From: Bacteroidales bacterium
GTDB taxonomy: Bacteria > Bacteroidota > Bacteroidia > Bacteroidales > F082
DNA: 33,227 nucleotides
Direction: 5' to 3'
Assembly: GCA_029933565.1 (NCBI GenBank)
Contig: JAOZNY010000006.1
Span: forward strand, 1-33,227
Shown in pieces: positions 1-7,552 of the stretch; the stretch's first letter is position 1, and each line of letters starts with the position of its first letter. Made by a program: the position numbers and the translations under genes. The notes beneath the pieces are model-generated. The model had not been told where the DNA came from. It did no database searches and worked only from the letters and a program-made list of their open reading frames with translations.

Positions 1-77
1 CATCCTTGCACTAAAGTATTGTTAGCATCCCACACTAAAGTATTGTTAGCATCCCCGCACTAAAGTACGGGGTAACT
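1..77. repeat. short tandem repeat array, cut by window edge
   Basis: A unit reading ACTAAAGTATTGTTAGCATCC occurs at 10-30 and 34-54, and the first bases of the window (CATCC) look like the end of a further copy. A diverged copy begins at 59 (ACTAAAGTACGGGG). Copies are 24-25 bp apart, with 3-4 variable bases between them. The last copy can fold: CCCCG at 53-57 pairs with CGGGG at 68-72, and ACT pairs with AGT inside. No ORF covers it. It is probably part of an intergenic repeat family; its left end is outside the window. Confidence 0.6.
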
Positions 78-125
78 CATATTGCGGTTAGTACGGGAAA
101 AAGAAATTCTAAGAAAAAACTTTCT

Positions 126-554
126 TTATGCCAAAACTGCTTTCCACGGAATCATCATTGCCACTATTAATAAGGCAATCGAATAAAATATCAAAATAGT
201 TCTAATTGCATGCAAGGAATTGGCTTTCTTTTTCGCCTTGAACAAACCAATAGCCAAAAAAGCAATAACAATAAGCATCATTAATGGGTGTTCCATTCCA
301 TAAAACCTTAAATCCTTTGATTTCATAAAGCCTTCCCCAAAATGCACTTTTTCACTTATAAAAAGCAAAACTATCCCTAAAACTGCCTGAAAATAAAAGA
401 GCCATTTTGTGAACTTAAATATTTTTTCCCGCTTGGCGAAACATTCTTCCTTTTTCTTTATTAAGATAACCGTTGCAAGTAGTACGCTTAAAAAAAGCAT
501 CGCTACCGCTATCCACATAATTCCCGAATGGGTGTGTTGAATTATATTGTACAT
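126..554 (-). CDS. 4-helix membrane protein, cytochrome-b-like
   Basis: This 142-residue protein has four predicted membrane helices (about residues 12-32, 49-68, 89-105 and 117-137) and almost no soluble part, so it should sit in the inner membrane. Several histidines lie near helix ends: H7 and H9 in the N-terminal QHTHSG, H71, H89 in MEHP and H115. Small Bacteroidota proteins with an H-x-H-S-G start and this layout are often annotated as cytochrome b-like; heme binding is inferred from the histidines only. It is transcribed away from the mutS-like gene and towards the tandem repeat at the left edge. No partner gene is visible, and the function is unknown. Confidence 0.6.
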   Translation of the reverse strand: MYNIIQHTHSGIMWIAVAMLFLSVLLATVILIKKKEECFAKREKIFKFTKWLFYFQAVLGIVLLFISEKVHFGEGFMKSKDLRFYGMEHPLMMLIVIAFLAIGLFKAKKKANSLHAIRTILIFYSIALLIVAMMIPWKAVLA

Positions 555-721
555 TTTTATATCTGTTTAAATAAATTGTTAAATTATTTCTGCTGCAAAT
601 TAATGCATTTTTAAACCAATAAGCACTATCTTTTTTTATATGATTTATCATGTTGCAAGCATCATGGAACTCTATCGCAATCTGAAAAAAAGTTTTATAA
701 AATATTAACCCATTCGTTGAT

Positions 722-887
722 AAATGAAACTTCTCGCAGTAAACTGACTGAGGTATCCAAGTCGAATCATGATATTTATTAGCATCAAGCTGCGGGGAAG
801 AAAACCCATGAGATCCCTCGACTATCGCTCGGGATCAGTTCGGCTAAATGATTTTGAAAAACAAAATAATAGTCTCACTGATTTAAA
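722..887 (+). repeat. dispersed structured repeat, copy 1
   Basis: From about 801 to 887 this matches 28014-28097 with only about four substitutions, in the same orientation. Looser similarity extends left to AATGAAACT at 723-731 (27932-27940 in copy 2). The core holds two inverted repeats: GATCCC (812-817) with GGGATC (831-836), and ATTTTG (851-856) with CAAAAT (862-867). It ends immediately before the promoter of the MutS-family gene. It encodes no protein and resembles a REP- or MITE-like intergenic family. Confidence 0.75.
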
Positions 888-891
888 TATT

Positions 892-899
892 TACTTTTG
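892..899 (+). promoter_or_regulatory. candidate promoter -7 element for the MutS-family gene
   Basis: TACTTTTG matches the Bacteroidota -7 consensus TAnnTTTG. It lies 23 bases before the ATG at 923, giving a very short leader. No convincing -33 TTTG is present at the expected distance. Confidence 0.45.
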
Positions 900-922
900 C
901 GCCACATCAAATATTTATATAA

Positions 923-2725
923 ATGAACATTAGCCCTCTAGAATATTTTACTGCAAATCTGGAAAAATATCAGCAACAACTTAAAACAACAAAAGACAAA
1001 ATTCGACAGACTTCTATTTTAAGGCTTATTGTGTTTGTAGTTAGTGCAGGTGCAATTTACATTAGTACTTCTTTTAGCCTGCTTATTCTATTTACAAGCA
1101 TTTTTGCAGGTCTTGTTGTTTTTGTTCTTCTAATTAAAAAACACCTAAGACTCTACAAACAAAAACAATGGTTAGAGGCTTTGGTAGAGGTAAACACCAA
1201 CGAAATAAGCATTTTAAAAATGGAGGCTCATGCTGAATATTCAGGTAAGGAATTTATTGACGACGACCACCCTTTTAGTTCCGATTTGGATCTGTTTGGA
1301 AAAAAATCTCTGTTTAGGCTAATCAACCGTACTTCTACATTAAATGGCAAAAAGCAACTTGCCAGTCAACTTACATTTCCCAATAAAAATGAAAATAAAA
1401 TAAAGGAACGACAGGCGGCAATTGCCGAACTTAATACTAAAAACAATTGGCGGCAGAAATTTCAGGCAACCGGCCGTTTAAACCCTGAGAAAGAAAACGA
1501 TGTTGAAGGTCTTGTTGATTGGGCAAACACGAAAAATACCAGTTTTAATAATTGGTTTTATAAATCTATGCTTTTTATTAATCCAATAATCGGATTTTCT
1601 GTTGTAACACTAATAGGTTTTGGTATTCTTAATTTTTCAAGTTTTCTGGTTTTTCTTTTATTACCTTTCTCATTGGTAGGGCTGAAACTAGGGGAAATAA
1701 ACAAAGAATATGGTTTGATGGGCAAAAAAACAAAACTGCTTATAAAATATTCTGAACTCTTTAAATTATTTGAAAATGAAGAGTTTACGGGCAACTTGCT
1801 AAAAGAACTTAAAAAAGAAGTCGCAGCAGAAAATCTATCGGCTTTTGCCGAAACAAAAAAACTCTCAAAAATAATGGCAGCCTTCGACTATAGGCTGAAC
1901 ATGATTATGGGATTCTTGCTGAACATATTTTTTATATGGGATATTTTGCAAATAATAAGGCTGGAAAACTGGAAAACAAAAAATTCATCTAAACTAAAAA
2001 CCTGGTTTGAGATGTTGGCAACCGTAGATGAACTAAATTCCTTCGCTGGTTTTAATTACAGTTTTCAACTATCTGTTTTTCCTGAATTCTCAAATGACTT
2101 TTCAATTATCGCTGAAAATGCAATGCACCCTTTTATTACAAAAGAAAACAATGTTGGGAATCCTATTAATATTGCTGCCTGGAAAAAATTCAATGTGATT
2201 ACAGGTGCAAACATGGCCGGAAAAAGTACCTATCTCCGAACGGTTGGTGTAAACTTAGTGTTGGCGATGACGGGTTCTGCTGTGTTTGCCGATAAATTTG
2301 TTTTCAAGCCGGTTGAAATTATTACCGGAATAAAAACTTCCGACTCTTTACAAGATGGAGAATCTTACTTTTTTGCAGAACTAAAACGTTTAAAACAAAT
2401 AATTGATCAACTCGAAAAAGGAGATAAATTGTTCATTATCCTCGACGAAATATTGCGTGGCACAAACTCTGCCGATAAACAAAAAGGCTCGCTGGGGTTA
2501 ATAAAACAATTGCTTAGATTAAATGCTTCCGGAATTATTGCTACCCACGATCTTGCTCTGGGAAAACTAATTGAAAGTTTCCCTGAAAGCATTACCAACA
2601 AACGTTTTGAGGTGGAAATAACTAACAACCAACTTGTGTTTGATTATAAAATAAAAGATGGAATTTCGCAAAACCTCAATGCTACATTTTTGATGAAAAA
2701 AATGGGAATTGTTCCAGTTAAGTGA
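923..2725 (+). CDS. membrane-anchored MutS-family ATPase
   Basis: The 600-residue protein ends in a MutS domain V ATPase. Walker A is GANMAGKST at about residues 428-436, followed by a TSDSLQDGESYFFAEL signature and Walker B LFIILDE near 502-509, with ATHDLA after it. The N-terminal half is not MutS-like. It has two helices near residues 30-72, a second hydrophobic pair near 215-255 and another near 325-340, and no mismatch-binding domain I. Proteins of this design are common in Bacteroidota and are annotated 'MutS-related'. The ATPase fold is clear, but a mismatch-repair role is doubtful because DNA recognition domains are missing and the protein appears membrane-bound. It is transcribed alone. 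Confidence 0.85.
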   Translation: MNISPLEYFTANLEKYQQQLKTTKDKIRQTSILRLIVFVVSAGAIYISTSFSLLILFTSIFAGLVVFVLLIKKHLRLYKQKQWLEALVEVNTNEISILKMEAHAEYSGKEFIDDDHPFSSDLDLFGKKSLFRLINRTSTLNGKKQLASQLTFPNKNENKIKERQAAIAELNTKNNWRQKFQATGRLNPEKENDVEGLVDWANTKNTSFNNWFYKSMLFINPIIGFSVVTLIGFGILNFSSFLVFLLLPFSLVGLKLGEINKEYGLMGKKTKLLIKYSELFKLFENEEFTGNLLKELKKEVAAENLSAFAETKKLSKIMAAFDYRLNMIMGFLLNIFFIWDILQIIRLENWKTKNSSKLKTWFEMLATVDELNSFAGFNYSFQLSVFPEFSNDFSIIAENAMHPFITKENNVGNPINIAAWKKFNVITGANMAGKSTYLRTVGVNLVLAMTGSAVFADKFVFKPVEIITGIKTSDSLQDGESYFFAELKRLKQIIDQLEKGDKLFIILDEILRGTNSADKQKGSLGLIKQLLRLNASGIIATHDLALGKLIESFPESITNKRFEVEITNNQLVFDYKIKDGISQNLNATFLMKKMGIVPVK

Positions 2726-2798
2726 AATTGCAGAATTCAACCTTGCTCTCAGAAACGACAACCCCACTAAAACCTGGGAAATCGACGGAGGTTTGTAA
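2721..2798 (+). pseudogene. possible remnant of a gene 3' end
   Basis: Overlapping the stop of the MutS-family gene in another frame, 25 codons read as a plausible protein tail (SEIAEFNLALRN... ending EIDGGL) before TAA at 2796-2798. There is no start codon, and the frame has no support upstream. It could be the last part of a deleted gene or chance; I cannot name a family. Confidence 0.2.
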
Positions 2799-2833
2799 AT
2801 CATTTTTTTTCAATATTAGTTTTCTATCACAAC

Positions 2834-2864
2834 TTGCATATTGTTCAAATATACATTACCTTTG
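2834..2864 (+). promoter_or_regulatory. candidate promoter of hipBA
   Basis: TTG at 2834-2836 and TACCTTTG at 2857-2864, with 20 bp between, fit the Bacteroidota -33/-7 pattern. The hipB-like ATG lies 44 bp further on. Confidence 0.5.
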
Positions 2865-2903
2865 CTAATGGCTAATTTATTAGTTGTTACATAACTTAAT
2901 ACT

Positions 2904-2924
2904 ATATTATGGATAATATATTAT
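2904..2924. promoter_or_regulatory. candidate HipB operator over the start codon
   Basis: ATATTAT-GG-ATAATAT (2904-2919) is an inverted repeat spanning the ATG at 2909. It overlaps the perfect 12-bp palindrome ATAATATATTAT (2913-2924). Antitoxins of this class bind palindromes near their own promoter, so autoregulation is a reasonable guess. The AT-richness makes chance palindromes likely, hence the low confidence. Confidence 0.3.
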
Positions 2925-3241
2925 ATGATAATGAATTTGTTCTTGATGAGTTTAACCCTGTTGCCATTCGAATAAAAATTGCTGAAAAGATAAAGAAAAA
3001 GCGCTTGAGTCTTGGACTTGGGCAACAGACGTTAGCAAAAAAGTCGGGGGTAAGTTTGGGAAGTTTAAAGCGTTTTGAAAACAAATATGAAATATCCCTC
3101 AAACATCTTTTACAACTGGCAATGGTTTTGGGTGCTTTGGATGAGTTTAATAACCTCTTTCCTGAGAAAGAATTCAACAGCATTGATGAGATATTAAAAT
3201 CAAAAAAAATCAAAGAACGCAAAAGGGGGAAAAATGATTAA
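2909..3241 (+). CDS. hipB: HipB-like antitoxin, XRE-type HTH
   Basis: This is a 110-residue protein with a Cro/CI-type helix-turn-helix at about residues 20-80. The recognisable pattern is RLSLGLGQQTLAKKSGVSLG, followed by LKRFE and an LLQLAMVLG helix. A lysine-rich tail follows. It overlaps the next gene by 8 bp, so the two are translationally coupled. In HipBA modules the HTH partner neutralises the kinase and represses the operon. The assignment rests on the fold plus the adjacent HipA; the sequence alone says only XRE regulator. Confidence 0.85.
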   Translation: MDNILYDNEFVLDEFNPVAIRIKIAEKIKKKRLSLGLGQQTLAKKSGVSLGSLKRFENKYEISLKHLLQLAMVLGALDEFNNLFPEKEFNSIDEILKSKKIKERKRGKND

Positions 3242-4334
3242 GGAAACAGAATTGATCAAAGTAAAAATTGGAAACCAAAAAGTTGGCACCTTAATCCTAT
3301 CTAATAACAACTTATGCTTGTTTGAATACGACAGGGAATTTGTTTCTGCCGGCTTTTCAATCTCTCCATTTTATTTACCATTAAAATCTGGGGTTTTTAC
3401 AGCAAAACGTGATCCCTTTAATGGACTTTTTGGTATTTTCAACGACAGTTTGCCAGATGGATGGGGCTCCCTTTTAATTAATAGATATCTCAAAAGCAAA
3501 AACATCAACCCTGCTGATTTATCTGTTCTCCATAGGCTAAGCCTTGTTGGTAATTCAGGAATGGGGGCTCTGGAGTTCGAGCCCAATACCACTCTTAAAA
3601 CGGCACAAGAAATAACCGACCTTAACCAAATTGCCAACGAAATAGAAATAATATTTAAGGAGGAGAAAGAAAGCTCTTGTTTGGAACAATTAGTCCAACA
3701 GGCAGGTTCTTCGGGAGGAGCACGCCCAAAAGTATTTGTTAATGTTAATAATGAATCATGGATAGTAAAATTCAGGTCATCGACCGACCCAATGAATATG
3801 GGGGAAATTGAATACCACTATTCGTTGGTAGCTAAAAAATGTAAAATTGAAATGCCAGAGACCACACTTTTTGAAAACAAGTATTATGGTGTTAAACGTT
3901 TTGATAGGTTTGCAGCAAAAAAAATATTGACCCATTCCGCATCTGGCTTGCTTTATGCCAGTCATCGCTTTCCGTCCCTTGATTATACCGAATTGATTAA
4001 GGCAACTCTGGCATTAACAAAAAACATGGAAGAGGCTCTCAAAGTTTTCCGCCTTATGGTTTTTAATGTATTAACCGGCAACAAGGACGACCATGCTAAG
4101 AACTTCTCTTTTTTGTACAGAAAAGGAAACTGGGAATTTGCCCCAGCCTACGATTTAGTACCAAGCAATGGCTTTAATGGAAATCACTCAACAACAATTT
4201 CTGGAAGCGGAAACCCAACCAAAGAACAAATTTTTAATGTTGCGCAAAACTGTGGTTTACCACAAAAAAATGTCAACATTATTTTTGAGGAAGTGTTTAT
4301 TGCTAGCAAAGAAATCCATAAGGTAAAACTGTAA
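3234..4334 (+). CDS. hipA: HipA-like serine/threonine kinase toxin
   Basis: The 366-residue protein is shorter than E. coli HipA (about 440). The activation segment GSSGGARPK lies at residues 158-166, where S159 aligns with the autophosphorylated Ser150 of E. coli HipA. The catalytic loop NKDDHAKNF places D285 at the catalytic aspartate. AYDLVPS places D307 at the metal-binding aspartate, close to the 23-residue spacing in HipA. E. coli HipA phosphorylates glutamyl-tRNA synthetase; the target here is unknown. All key kinase residues are present, so it looks intact. The ATG lies inside the end of the antitoxin gene. The C-terminus ends soon after the NHSTTISGSG segment, so the helical C-terminal part is reduced. 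Confidence 0.88.
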   Translation: MIKETELIKVKIGNQKVGTLILSNNNLCLFEYDREFVSAGFSISPFYLPLKSGVFTAKRDPFNGLFGIFNDSLPDGWGSLLINRYLKSKNINPADLSVLHRLSLVGNSGMGALEFEPNTTLKTAQEITDLNQIANEIEIIFKEEKESSCLEQLVQQAGSSGGARPKVFVNVNNESWIVKFRSSTDPMNMGEIEYHYSLVAKKCKIEMPETTLFENKYYGVKRFDRFAAKKILTHSASGLLYASHRFPSLDYTELIKATLALTKNMEEALKVFRLMVFNVLTGNKDDHAKNFSFLYRKGNWEFAPAYDLVPSNGFNGNHSTTISGSGNPTKEQIFNVAQNCGLPQKNVNIIFEEVFIASKEIHKVKL

Positions 4335-4349
4335 TAATATTCATTCAAA

Positions 4350-4381
4350 TTTGCCTCCCGTCTTTTAAAATATTATTTTTG
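4350..4381 (+). promoter_or_regulatory. candidate promoter of the outer-membrane barrel gene
   Basis: TTTG (4350-4353) and TATTTTTG (4374-4381) are separated by 20 bp, an excellent match to the Bacteroidota promoter. The ATG at 4405 follows by 23 bp. Confidence 0.6.
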
Positions 4382-4404
4382 TAAGATAATTAATCTATAC
4401 TACT

Positions 4405-5133
4405 ATGAAAAAAATACTGCTTATTTCAATTATCATGTTTTCAATTATTACCGTTTTTGCTCAAAGCCCCTGGTGGTTTGGAGGTCACCTTGGTGTTAAT
4501 TTCAACACTGTTACAGGACAATACAATAACGACGACGACATCAAGCACACCTTTATTACAACACCAATGTTCGGAGCAATAGCCATGTACTCGGTTAACG
4601 ATATGATTTCGGTGATTACCGAAATAAATATTGCTAAATCAGGCGCAACGTATAAATACGATTATAATGATGAAACTCGTAATTTCTCAGAGGCAGTTGA
4701 TGTAAAATACAAAGAATGTTATACTATTCTGCAAATTCCGGTGCTAGCCAAATTTACATTTGGTGAAGATTGGCAATATTTTGGCTATGGAGGATTTTAC
4801 TGGAGTTATATCCTTGGAGGAAAATACAAAGCTGAGTCAGAAAATGGAAATTTCGATGGAAAGATAAAGTTTGGTGATTATCCTGATAATTATAATGGTG
4901 ATGATATGTACCTTGATAAAGATTACAACAGAAGAACTGATATAGGTTTAAACATAGGTGGCGGTGTTCAAAAAGAACTGGGACCAGGTGTTATTGCTGC
5001 AGATCTTAGATTTGGATTTGGATTTCTCGATTCAAATAAATGGCCAGATGACGATAAACCAGACGATTACAAAGCCTATAGGAATTTTGTAATAGGCCTT
5101 AATATTTCATATTTAATTAATTTGGGCAGATAG
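4405..5133 (+). CDS. outer-membrane beta-barrel protein, PorT-like
   Basis: The 242-residue protein has a clear signal peptide (MKKILLISIIMFSIITVFA, cut before QSPWW). Alternating strands follow, typical of the small outer-membrane barrel superfamily used across Bacteroidota: GGHLGVNFN at the start, YFGYGGFYWSYI in the middle, DIGLNIGGGVQKEL, and a final FVIGLNISYLINLGR. It is rich in Asp, Tyr and Gly. A long Asp/Asn/Lys-rich loop lies around residues 145-175. It has its own promoter and stands alone between hipA and the convergent glycyl radical enzyme gene. The transported or bound ligand cannot be read from the sequence. Confidence 0.75.
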   Translation: MKKILLISIIMFSIITVFAQSPWWFGGHLGVNFNTVTGQYNNDDDIKHTFITTPMFGAIAMYSVNDMISVITEINIAKSGATYKYDYNDETRNFSEAVDVKYKECYTILQIPVLAKFTFGEDWQYFGYGGFYWSYILGGKYKAESENGNFDGKIKFGDYPDNYNGDDMYLDKDYNRRTDIGLNIGGGVQKELGPGVIAADLRFGFGFLDSNKWPDDDKPDDYKAYRNFVIGLNISYLINLGR

Positions 5134-5207
5134 TGTTTATCAGTTCATTACTGTCTTTTTTTGCCATAATTTTCGGATGAGAGGCCTACGATTTAATCTC
5201 TATTATT

Positions 5208-5231
5208 AACACTAAGTGTTTGTTTTAGTTT
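5208..5231. terminator. weak terminator-like hairpin
   Basis: AACAC (5208-5212) pairs with GTGTT (5216-5220) and is followed on the plus strand by TGTTTTAGTTT. It lies between convergent genes and overlaps the end of the glycyl radical enzyme gene. The stem is only 5 bp, so this is tentative. Confidence 0.25.
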
Positions 5232-7552
5232 AAACTACTTCTGCTAATAATTTCATTTTGTGCCTCTAGAGTTAGATCATTAAAAAATGCTGAATAGCCA
5301 GAAACCCTTACTAAAATATTAGGATATAAATTAGGATCTTTTTGTGCCTTAATAAGTATTTTAGGGTCCAAAACATTAAGTTGAACTTGCATACCTTTTC
5401 GTTTAAAATATGTGGTAACTAACGATTTTATGGCGTTCTTTCCTATTTCACCTCTTAGTGTTTCTTTGTTAAATTTTACATTGAGGTTTACTCCATTTGC
5501 GAATTTTGTAAAATCTATGCGATTAAGTGAATTAAACATTGCAGTAGGTCCACTTTTGTCTGCTCCGTTTGTAGGTGCAATACCAGATGAAAACGATACT
5601 CCCTTTTTTCTTCCACTTGGCAAGGCTCCTGTAATTTTTCCAAAATATGCATGTGTGGTCATTGAGTACAAACCTGTTACATACTTACCTCCCCTATAGT
5701 TTGTGTATTCATTTAAAAGTTTGCTAAAGGTTCCCGCAACATACATAACCATTTTATCGACTTCTTCAATATCATTACCAAATTTCGGAATTCTGAGCAA
5801 CTGTTTTCTTATGGTCTCATTTTTAAAATCTGACTTCAACTCTTTAATAAGTTCTGCAAAATTCATAGATTTATCTTCAAAGACAGCCTTTTTTATAGCA
5901 AAAAGTGAATCACCAGCATCTACTGCACCCACGCACTGAACACCCGACAAATTATAAATTGCCCCTCCTCCAGTGGAACATACACCTGAAGAAATACAAC
6001 CATCGATAAAACTACTTGACAAAGGTGTTGGATGAAATTTATGATTCGCCCTTTCAATTGCATGCATATCCGAAATAAATTTCTTAATCAGAATTCTCAA
6101 CTGATTTTCAAAGGCTTCTAATAATAACTCAAAAGTATCGAACTTAGTTTTGGAATAAATGGTTTTTTCGAGAACACTGACCACATTAAATAAGGCAGCA
6201 TCGGTAGAAGCAAAACTCTTTCCGGAAACCGTTGGTTCAACACAACCAACTGGTGTATAATTTCCGACATCCTCAGCGGAATACCCATTAAGTTGAAGTG
6301 TTTCTGGTATCACCTCATCATTGTAAAGCGCCGGTGACCCGTATCCAGTCGCTAAAACACTAAAAATCTTGTTCAAATATTTAGTAGGAGAATTATTATG
6401 AATGCGTGCATGAAAGTTAGGCTGTCGTAAACCCAGTTCTTCCATAATTTCCAAAAGAATATAACTCAATTCATTGGTTGCATCCGTTCCGTCCGCATTC
6501 TTCCCTCCTACACAAACCACTTGCCCGCTCATTAGTCCACTATGATATTCAGTAATTTGCTCAGATAAAATCGGGATTAATTCAGCAAATTTAATACTGA
6601 AAGCAGCAAGCAATTCTTTGGCTTTTTCACGGCTTAATTCGCCGGAAGCGATTCCTTTTTCATAAAACTCAAAAAGGTAATTATCTATTCTTCCAGGTGA
6701 AATTCCATTGTCGAGACTTTCTAAATTTATTGCTATCTGAACAAAAAATATTGATTGTAATGCTTCATGTAAGTTATTTGCAGGATTTAGAGGAACATTT
6801 TTACAAACGTCTGAAATTGAAATTAATTCGCGCTTTCTGTCTGTGTCATCTTCCGTTTCTGCCAATCTCAAAGCTGCTTTAGAATATCTGTCTGCAAAAT
6901 CAACCATCGCTGTATTAACAATCTTGACCGCTTCATAAAAGTTCCATTTCTCACTTCCCTTTTCTTGCTTTGCTTGCAAGGTATTGGCTTCTTCCAAAAT
7001 ACCTTTTATTCCGTACTTAACCAATTTCTTATAATCCGGAGCAAAATGTGCAATACCTCCCGTTTCGTTTATCACATATTCTGTCGATTTAAGTTGACTA
7101 ATAATAAACTTAATTTTATTTCCAAGACCCGAAAATGCTTTCATCGCTAAGAAGCGCATAGACCAAAAAGGCATAGTCTTTAATAATTTTTTTCTTTCTT
7201 CCGAGGTGATTTTTAATGGGTTAACCTTTCTTGATGAAAATTTGAAAATATCAAGCAATACCGCAAAGCCATGAAGTTCGGGATAAATAGAACCCCCAAC
7301 ACGCTTTGCACTAAAATTACCAACTATTAATTCATCTGGATAAATTGTTATCGATTTTTCCAGCAGAACCCTCCTCATTGCTTCAGCAATTTGAATATCA
7401 ATAGGCTTTTTTCGATTCGAAGATTTTTTAAAATAATCTGTCCAAATTACTGCCCGCTCAGCACACACAGAATATTCTGCATCTAACACTGCCTTTTTCA
7501 AAGTTGTTATTCTACCGATTGCCTTGTTTGTTATTGTATTTGGTTTAATCAT
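5225..7552 (-). CDS. glycyl radical enzyme, eliminase/dehydratase type
   Basis: The 775-residue protein has the full pyruvate-formate-lyase-like barrel. The thiyl-radical cysteine is C437 in TPVGCVEP, and the paired E439 is the general base seen in dehydratases and lyases rather than in pyruvate formate-lyase. The glycyl radical site is G752 in RVSGYSAFF, near the C-terminus. H169 in GGIAHFAPDY and D451, 14 residues after the cysteine, resemble active-site positions of glycerol/propanediol dehydratase. However, the family segment usually carrying a His reads SLDNGISPGR (279-288) here. Length and spacing fit glycerol dehydratase or trans-4-hydroxyproline dehydratase better than CutC, but I cannot fix the substrate. 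No microcompartment genes are nearby. Its ATG overlaps the end of the activase gene by 8 bp. Confidence 0.9.
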   Translation of the reverse strand: MIKPNTITNKAIGRITTLKKAVLDAEYSVCAERAVIWTDYFKKSSNRKKPIDIQIAEAMRRVLLEKSITIYPDELIVGNFSAKRVGGSIYPELHGFAVLLDIFKFSSRKVNPLKITSEERKKLLKTMPFWSMRFLAMKAFSGLGNKIKFIISQLKSTEYVINETGGIAHFAPDYKKLVKYGIKGILEEANTLQAKQEKGSEKWNFYEAVKIVNTAMVDFADRYSKAALRLAETEDDTDRKRELISISDVCKNVPLNPANNLHEALQSIFFVQIAINLESLDNGISPGRIDNYLFEFYEKGIASGELSREKAKELLAAFSIKFAELIPILSEQITEYHSGLMSGQVVCVGGKNADGTDATNELSYILLEIMEELGLRQPNFHARIHNNSPTKYLNKIFSVLATGYGSPALYNDEVIPETLQLNGYSAEDVGNYTPVGCVEPTVSGKSFASTDAALFNVVSVLEKTIYSKTKFDTFELLLEAFENQLRILIKKFISDMHAIERANHKFHPTPLSSSFIDGCISSGVCSTGGGAIYNLSGVQCVGAVDAGDSLFAIKKAVFEDKSMNFAELIKELKSDFKNETIRKQLLRIPKFGNDIEEVDKMVMYVAGTFSKLLNEYTNYRGGKYVTGLYSMTTHAYFGKITGALPSGRKKGVSFSSGIAPTNGADKSGPTAMFNSLNRIDFTKFANGVNLNVKFNKETLRGEIGKNAIKSLVTTYFKRKGMQVQLNVLDPKILIKAQKDPNLYPNILVRVSGYSAFFNDLTLEAQNEIISRSSLN

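Larger units (their letters stand above)
555..922. other. intergenic region with repeat copy 1 and mutS promoter
   Basis: This 368-bp gap separates two divergent genes. Its left half is AT-rich with nothing recognisable. Its right half is a structured dispersed repeat (722-887), followed by a promoter-like -7 element for the downstream gene. No protein-like reading frame was seen. Confidence 0.6.

Noticed and set aside
1..77. CRISPR array at the left edge
   Set aside because: Only 3-4 bases separate the copies, which is too short for spacers.
5225..7552. Pyruvate formate-lyase
   Set aside because: PFL has two adjacent cysteines (CC) in the active site; this protein has GCVEP, and its activase has the extra ferredoxin clusters.
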